Positions 29,423-33,752 of a stretch of 33,752 bases of DNA are shown piece after piece (within the stretch, counting starts at the first letter, position 1; each line of letters starts with the position of its first letter). The position numbers and the translations under genes were made by a program. Under the pieces are notes generated by a model, which saw only the letters and a list, made by a program, of their open reading frames with translations, made no database searches and was not told the DNA's origin. This stretch comes from a virus. Location of the stretch: positions 1-33,752 of the IMG/VR virus record IMGVR_UViG_3300008266_008826, one strand, 5' to 3'.

Positions 29423-30147
29423 TATCCAATACCTAACCACATTTTGTTGAATATTTTTGTATCACTGTCGATCATTTCTTGCTTTCTTGGGTTATAAGCA
29501 TCACTGCTAGAACCAAAGTGATCTGATCCTACCCCAACAACTCTACAAATTCGACCATTCCTCTTGTAGGCACGCCGAAACAAATCATCATCTCCATACC
29601 ACCACTGGTATTGCTCACTTACCGCATATGGCTGGTCTTTCCAGAACTCAGCGGCAATAACAAAAGCCCAAGCCACAGCATGACCAGGCGGAGTATCCAT
29701 TGGGTAGGGCTCAAAATCTTTTGGAAATAGTTCGCCAAGGGGTTTGTTCCAGACAGGGATGTGTTTTGAGTGTAGACCTGGACGAGTTGGGTCCACGGTG
29801 GCAATTTGGTACCCATGGTCTCGCATAACTTTAGACAAGTTTTTGATTGCGTTAGGTGGAAGCCTGATGTCACTATTAAGAAGAGCAAGGTTTACTTCTT
29901 CGTCAAATTCGTTTGCTTTTCTAATCATGTGGTTCCACATTTGATAGATTCCCATTCCTTTGGAATCAATCAAAAAAATACGTTTATCTAGCAACCTACG
30001 ATTACGCACCCAATCTGCAGTTACGTCTGTGCACCCATTGTCATACACCCAGACTTCGTCAACCTCATCAGCAAGAAGTAATCCCTCAATTAGTGGAGCA
30101 ATCCATTCAATTGCGTTAAGTGTAGGTATCGCTGCTATTGTTTTCAC
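29422..30147 (-). CDS. Glycosyltransferase family 2 protein
   Basis: This 241-residue protein has a GT-A fold: IAAIPTLNAIEWI (4-16), VYDNGCTD (34-41), and the metal-site-like ALLNSDIRLP (88-97), which replaces the classic D-x-D with N-S-D. The later YQWWYGDDDLFRRA part holds an acidic run likely at the active site. It would transfer a sugar from a nucleotide donor to glycan or protein. GTG 30147 overlaps the upstream gene by GTGA and is chosen over TTG 30159. No membrane segment, so it is a soluble enzyme. It is the second of two GT2 genes at the head of the cassette. Confidence 0.85.
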   Translation of the reverse strand: MKTIAAIPTLNAIEWIAPLIEGLLLADEVDEVWVYDNGCTDVTADWVRNRRLLDKRIFLIDSKGMGIYQMWNHMIRKANEFDEEVNLALLNSDIRLPPNAIKNLSKVMRDHGYQIATVDPTRPGLHSKHIPVWNKPLGELFPKDFEPYPMDTPPGHAVAWAFVIAAEFWKDQPYAVSEQYQWWYGDDDLFRRAYKRNGRICRVVGVGSDHFGSSSDAYNPRKQEMIDSDTKIFNKMWLGIG

Positions 30148-31193
30148 TGTCTGTACCAAATAAGGTTTGTCATAAGTCGACCATCTTCTGGGCTTAATTT
30201 AAGGGCTTTTTCACCGTACTCAATTGCTTTTTCTTTTTCGCCTAAACGATAAGATGCAATTGCAGCAAGATCATAAGGCTCTGGCCCCCAGGCCCACGCT
30301 TGACTTAGGTAGTTATAGTCACGCACTGTAATAGTCAGAGAGCGTTCAGCCGCTCTCAAGCATTGCTCCCACTGAGAAGTACGGTAGTAATACTGAGCCA
30401 ACTCAATCCAAGGCTCCCGGTCAGTAGGGCATTCTTGAGTCGCCATCATTAACCATGCTTCAGCATTTTCTGGCTCATCAACTTTAGCCAAAAAACGCAT
30501 GCCAGCTGCTCGCTCTGCTTTCCATACAGCAGAAGGCAAGGCTAAGTGACGTTTAAATTCTTTAGTTGCTTCTTCGTTACGGCCATAAAACATTAATTCA
30601 CGAGCATAATAAAAAGCGTTACGGTCATTGTGAGGATCTTCTTTCACTGAAAGAGCAAGAAGATCTAAGTATTGACCACGAGATTTTTGCGGATCTGCAA
30701 AGTGATGGAGTTCAAATCCATGAATATCTGCCCACTTCTCCTCAATCCGGTCTGGTTGTAAGATTTCGTGGACTGGATGCTTCCAACGGTATCCGTGACG
30801 AGAGTGGATTTTTTCATACCAAAAAGTAAGACCGTTACTTCCATCTTCTTCGTGATTCCATGTGTATAGGAAGCGACCGTGGTTAGCATCTCCCCACTGA
30901 GATTCAAGGGCTTCGCGCCAACCAGGGTAAAGAACTTCATCCATATCCACGCTGACACATACGTCTGCATCTGCAGGGATAAGCGCCATCGCAGCATTGC
31001 GGGCATCATCAAAGCGCCAAGGTTTGACGCGGATTTCGTGTACTAGGATCCCTAGTTTGCGGGCTATTTCTACTGTTTTATCTGTTGATCCAGTATCGGC
31101 AATCACTAAATAGTCAGCATCTTTATTTGCGGTGTACCAGCGTTCTACAAAACTCTCCTCATTAAGAGCAATTGTATAAACAGCAATCTTCAT
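30144..31193 (-). CDS. Glycosyltransferase family 2 with C-terminal TPR repeats
   Basis: This 349-residue protein joins a GT-A domain (about 1-190) to a TPR-like helical part (about 200-345). Catalytic features are YTIALNEE (6-13), ADTGSTDKT (32-40), the D-x-D site VDMDEVLYP (82-90) and WKHPVHEI (137-144). The repeats (EPWIELAQYYYRTSQWEQCL, AAIASYRLGEKEKAIEYGEK) often hold a protein substrate in peptide-modifying GTs, so this may attach the first sugar to a protein such as a virion part. It opens the six-gene cassette and has its own TATACT box upstream. The ribosome binding site is weak. Confidence 0.88.
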   Translation of the reverse strand: MKIAVYTIALNEESFVERWYTANKDADYLVIADTGSTDKTVEIARKLGILVHEIRVKPWRFDDARNAAMALIPADADVCVSVDMDEVLYPGWREALESQWGDANHGRFLYTWNHEEDGSNGLTFWYEKIHSRHGYRWKHPVHEILQPDRIEEKWADIHGFELHHFADPQKSRGQYLDLLALSVKEDPHNDRNAFYYARELMFYGRNEEATKEFKRHLALPSAVWKAERAAGMRFLAKVDEPENAEAWLMMATQECPTDREPWIELAQYYYRTSQWEQCLRAAERSLTITVRDYNYLSQAWAWGPEPYDLAAIASYRLGEKEKAIEYGEKALKLSPEDGRLMTNLIWYRQ

Positions 31194-31229
31194 TTTGTAC
31201 TCGTCTCTGGGGTGTATGTACTTTTAGTA

Positions 31230-31235
31230 AGTATA
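31230..31235 (-). promoter_or_regulatory. -10 box of the glycan cassette
   Basis: TATACT on the minus strand (5 of 6) lies 37 bases before the first cassette gene in the 58-bp gap after the glycine-rich tail gene. No good -35 box is seen at 17 bases (CATTTA). It could let the cassette be expressed apart from the virion genes. Confidence 0.4.
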
Positions 31236-31251
31236 ACTGAAAAATGTATTA

Positions 31252-32121
31252 TTAAATGTAGAAAGTCCCAGTTCCTGATGTAAATTTATAGACTTTATAA
31301 CCACTTCTAGTAGTTGTATCAAGTGTATAAACAAGAGTTCCAGTAACAGTTAACGACTCAACATAGCTATTTGGGTAGGCAACAACCACAACTCCAGAGC
31401 CACCTGCCCCAGCAGTTACTCCTGTGGAACCTGCTCCGCCTTCCCCACCAATTCCAGTATTTGCAGCACCTGCTACACCATTCACTCCAGAAAGGTATGA
31501 TCTACCTGCACCTCCAGCACCGTAGTTTGTATCAACTCCAGTAATTAATCTAGCGGATGAGTTTGGCGTGCCAGCTCCGCCAGCACCTCCAACAGTATTA
31601 GAAGTTGAGGTAACTCCAGCTCCACCAGCACCACCACCACCGCCAGCACTACAGATTGTTGTTCCTACAATACCAACACCAGAACCTCCATTATTACCTC
31701 CAGCACCAACCCCAGGAGAGTTTGGCGTAGATCCAGGGCAACCCCCACCCCCGCCCCCACCTGAGGCACCATTACCACCATTACGATTGTCTGAACCAGA
31801 ACCGTAGCCACCGCCACCTGCGGTCAAAGTAACCCAACCTGTTCCAGTAACTGTTGAAGCAGTACCACTTTGCCCAGCTGGACCACCAGTTCCAACACTT
31901 ATAGTTACAGGTGAGGATGATATATTTCCAAGACTGTAGTAAACACCACCGCCGCCACCGCCGCCACCGCCGACGTTTGCTCCACCTGGACCACCACCGC
32001 CGCCGCCAGCAACTAAAAGCATTTCAGCAGGAACTTGACGTCTAGCTACTTGATCCCAGAACTTGCTACTTTTCGGTGTGGCTTGAGCAACACTAGATTT
32101 ACTAAAAAACCTTACAGCCAT
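31252..32121 (-). CDS. Glycine-rich phage tail tip/fibre protein (receptor-binding candidate)
   Basis: This 289-residue protein has a conventional first 35 residues (SSKFWDQVARRQVPAEMLLV), then a long glycine-rich domain (about 38-240) with runs of six to nine Gly and repeated GGAGG-type units, ending in a beta-rich part (VTGTLVYTLDTTT, GYKVYKFTSGTGTFYI). This matches glycine-rich tail-tip proteins that fold into packed polyglycine helices, as in phage receptor-binding adhesins. The TAATG junction couples it to the virion gene upstream. It borders the glycan cassette. The Gly-rich part is likely variable in length between relatives. Identification as virion protein is good; receptor role is inferred. 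Confidence 0.8.
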   Translation of the reverse strand: MAVRFFSKSSVAQATPKSSKFWDQVARRQVPAEMLLVAGGGGGGPGGANVGGGGGGGGGVYYSLGNISSSPVTISVGTGGPAGQSGTASTVTGTGWVTLTAGGGGYGSGSDNRNGGNGASGGGGGGGCPGSTPNSPGVGAGGNNGGSGVGIVGTTICSAGGGGGAGGAGVTSTSNTVGGAGGAGTPNSSARLITGVDTNYGAGGAGRSYLSGVNGVAGAANTGIGGEGGAGSTGVTAGAGGSGVVVVAYPNSYVESLTVTGTLVYTLDTTTRSGYKVYKFTSGTGTFYI

Positions 32122-32450
32122 TAGGAAATCTCCGTACCAAATGCTCCAAAAGATAGATTTATAGAAGAAGCATAAACAGTAATTACATCCCCTGCGCCAA
32201 GGGTCAAACCTAGAGTTAAAGCAGTTGAGTCGTTAGCCGCAATAGCCACATCGTATGCAATGTAATGCAAATTAGCCAATGCAGCTCCGCCTGGGCGAAC
32301 AGCAATGCGATACGTAGCACCAGAAGCAGAACGATTAGCAATAACAATTGTAGAGATAATTGCTTCTTTTCCCGAACCTACAGTGTAAAGATTTGTATTA
32401 GTGGTAGCAGCAGGAGCTTCTTGCCCAAGGACTTTATATGTGTATGACAT
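32121..32450 (-). CDS. Small virion/tail-associated protein
   Basis: This 109-residue protein is beta-rich: KVLGQEAPAATTNTNLYTVG, then GKEAIISTIVIANRSASGAT and YRIAVRPGG, ending with LTLGAGDVITVYASS. Such short immunoglobulin-like proteins, with the NRS-type turn and a GAGDVITV strand, are common among phage tail or baseplate-decoration proteins, usually between tail fibre genes. The ATG at 32450 follows GGGGG. It is coupled to the glycine-rich gene. No enzymatic motif. Function as virion structural part is inferred from fold look and position. Confidence 0.65.
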   Translation of the reverse strand: MSYTYKVLGQEAPAATTNTNLYTVGSGKEAIISTIVIANRSASGATYRIAVRPGGAALANLHYIAYDVAIAANDSTALTLGLTLGAGDVITVYASSINLSFGAFGTEIS

Positions 32451-32453
32451 ATG

Positions 32454-32651
32454 TTAAGCCCCCATCAACAAAAATGGATGTTGTATGTTTGAATTTATTA
32501 AATCGTCTACATAGTTGACTGGCAATGTTACAGTTTCTTTTACTACCAAATTACTAGTAGTGGTTGTCTGAGCATAAAGATCTTCTGACTGCAGAACCGG
32601 AGCGATTGCTGGCTCTGAAGATACATTTTTGACTCTATCTAAGCCACTCAT
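32454..32651 (-). CDS. Small hypothetical virion-linked protein
   Basis: This 65-residue protein is not recognised. It has a polar N-terminus (GLDRVKNVSSEPAIAPV), a Thr-rich middle (YAQTTTTSNLVVKETVTLPV) and a short C-terminus (HPFLLMGA). No cysteine or membrane segment is seen. AAGGA six bases before the ATG supports the start. It lies between two virion genes with gaps of 3 and 9 bases, so it should be a minor structural or assembly protein of the same operon. Confidence 0.55.
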   Translation of the reverse strand: MSGLDRVKNVSSEPAIAPVLQSEDLYAQTTTTSNLVVKETVTLPVNYVDDLINSNIQHPFLLMGA

Positions 32652-32660
32652 AATAAATCC

Positions 32661-33752
32661 TTATGCCTGTGCTTCAGTCCAAGAAAGACGACCGAAAACA
32701 TCCTGAGAACCAGAACTAGCAAGGTTTGTCACTGAAATAGTTAAAACATCTGGACCGTCTGGGTAGATATTAGAACCAGGAGCAGAAGTTCCACCGCCAA
32801 GAATTGAGTTACCAAGGTCTCGCACGGCTTCAAGAGAAAGACTTGTAGTTGAGTTCACGAAGAAACCACCAGTTACTTCACCACCAGCAACTGTTGCTGA
32901 TCCTCCAGAATAATCTGCAATTTGAGATAAACTTGAGTTAAACTCTGTTGCTGATCCTTGAATAACGTTTTTCCACGTAACACTACTGACGTTCGTTGGG
33001 ACACCGTTAAGCACAGCAGTCACGAGAAGGTTTGAGGTAGATGCTCTAGTTGTAATGTCAAGCGCTCTAAGGACCAACTGCATACGGTTAATAAGTTCAC
33101 GGGCTCCAAACTCTGCTGGAGTTCCGTTATCTACTGATGGTGCTACTCGGATTGAGAATAGCGCTTTTGTTGCGCCAGCTGAAATATTAGTTGTAGTTCT
33201 CTGACCGTAAGTAAACAAAAGCGACTTATCATCATCAAAACGACCATCCATGATTACCGAAGTACCCCAGTGAGATAGGTTCGGGGCAAATGTAGGGAAT
33301 GCTAACTCAACGCTAGTTTGTGATGTAGCAGAGTAAGTATAAGCAAAAGCATATTCGGTACTACCGTTTACACCACCCATACGAGCGTAAGTAACTGAAG
33401 CAGAAGAGATAGCTCCAGTCAAAGCCTGGGAAAGAGTTAAGGTTGTTCCAGATATTGCTGAAATAAATGTTCCGCTAGGAATGTTAGCGTGAATGGCTCT
33501 TTGACCAACTTGCAGACCTGTAGCAGATGTAACTGTAATACCGTTAGAACCAGCAGAGCCAGTTGAAGTTACAGAAGCACCGGCTAATCCTCTAGTAACA
33601 CCAGTAAACTCTGTTGTTGTTTTTCCAGTGTAATTTACATACTCAAAAAGTTGATCTGCTTGGTTTGTCGCACTACTTGGTCTAATTACAAGAGTTCCGC
33701 TACTAGGAAACGCTGCTGTTGATTGAACAGTTATCACCGAAGCATCGTTAGT
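32661..33752 (-). CDS. Phage structural protein, N-terminus beyond window edge
   Basis: The frame is open to the last base, so the true start lies outside; 363 residues are seen. A GTG at 33737 is an internal possible start but residues before it fit the same domain. The first part reads ITVQSTAAFPSSGTLVI, then FEYVNYTGKTTTEFTGVTRG. This is a small beta module widely found in phage tail, baseplate and neck proteins. The rest is Ser/Thr/Gly-rich and beta-prone (GTFISAISGTTLTLSQALTG, WGTSVIMDGRFDDDKS), without enzyme motifs. It is probably a tail fibre, baseplate or minor tail component preceding the smaller tail genes downstream. Confidence 0.7.
   Translation of the reverse strand, partial: TNDASVITVQSTAAFPSSGTLVIRPSSATNQADQLFEYVNYTGKTTTEFTGVTRGLAGASVTSTGSAGSNGITVTSATGLQVGQRAIHANIPSGTFISAISGTTLTLSQALTGAISSASVTYARMGGVNGSTEYAFAYTYSATSQTSVELAFPTFAPNLSHWGTSVIMDGRFDDDKSLLFTYGQRTTTNISAGATKALFSIRVAPSVDNGTPAEFGARELINRMQLVLRALDITTRASTSNLLVTAVLNGVPTNVSSVTWKNVIQGSATEFNSSLSQIADYSGGSATVAGGEVTGGFFVNSTTSLSLEAVRDLGNSILGGGTSAPGSNIYPDGPDVLTISVTNLASSGSQDVFGRLSWTEAQA

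Noticed and set aside
31568-31807. Proline-rich open frame on the plus strand
   Set aside because: It is the antisense image of the glycine-rich tail gene; Gly codons read backwards give Pro and Ala, and there is no ribosome binding site.
1-33752. tRNA, rRNA or insertion sequence genes
   Set aside because: Gaps are all short and none showed a cloverleaf, rRNA-like stretch or transposase with terminal repeats by eye; a covariance-model search would be needed to exclude an unusual tRNA.

Overview
The window is a 33.7-kb piece of a tailed double-stranded DNA phage (Caudoviricetes-like genome). It carries a large terminase, an M23 endolysin, a virion-protein gene block, and a phage replication and recombination set. 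The host is probably an actinobacterium, because two WhiB-type iron-sulfur regulators are present and this family is essentially confined to Actinobacteria and their phages. The AT-leaning composition, very short intergenic gaps and overlapping genes would fit a phage of low-GC aquatic actinobacteria (for example freshwater acI/Nanopelagicales). That host is an inference, not something the sequence proves. Both window edges cut through genes.

Layout. Positions 1-7090 (+): the end of a glycosyltransferase, a staphylococcal-type nuclease, two small proteins, a coupled run of two DNA methyltransferases, a dCMP deaminase and a serine recombinase, then a 912-residue secreted mosaic surface protein with a small membrane partner. 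Positions 7221-9149 (+): a putative small terminase subunit, a strong intrinsic terminator, and the large terminase. Positions 9152-12792 (-): endolysin, a prim-pol/SF3 helicase fusion and a small HTH protein, driven from a divergent control region at 12793-12972. Positions 12973-14950 (+): a membrane/coiled-coil protein, a small basic protein, and a metallophosphoesterase. Positions 14947-18503 (-): two WhiB proteins, several small unknown proteins, a DUF6378-like protein and a GT-B-like glycosyltransferase. Positions 18594-25479 (-): SSB-like protein, Sak4-like ATPase, Cas4/RecB-like Fe-S nuclease, SNF2/HARP helicase, RuvC-like resolvase, family A DNA polymerase and two small unknowns. Positions 25528-31193 (-): a six-gene glycan cassette. 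Positions 31252-33752 (-): virion proteins, including a glycine-rich tail-tip candidate, running off the edge.

How the genes may work together. The nuclease could degrade host DNA, the dCMP deaminase would supply dUMP towards dTMP, and the prim-pol/helicase, PolA, SSB and recombination proteins would replicate and repair the phage DNA. The two orphan methyltransferases have no partner restriction enzyme in view and probably protect phage DNA. The six-gene cassette holds two GT2 enzymes, an RmlB-like dehydratase, an RgpF-like protein and two methyltransferases. It lies beside virion genes and looks able to make and attach a modified sugar, either to the virion or to the host surface.

Most unusual items: the phage-encoded exported beta-helix surface protein with seven CWDG cysteine repeats; the translationally coupled glycan cassette; a Cas4-like nuclease that seems to have lost its central GxxD motif; a WhiB protein with an added zinc-ribbon-like tail; and a perfect DnaA box beside a 26-bp palindrome. 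No tRNA, rRNA, CRISPR array or insertion sequence was seen. No gene-free stretch exceeds 300 bases; the longest is the 180-bp divergent control region.
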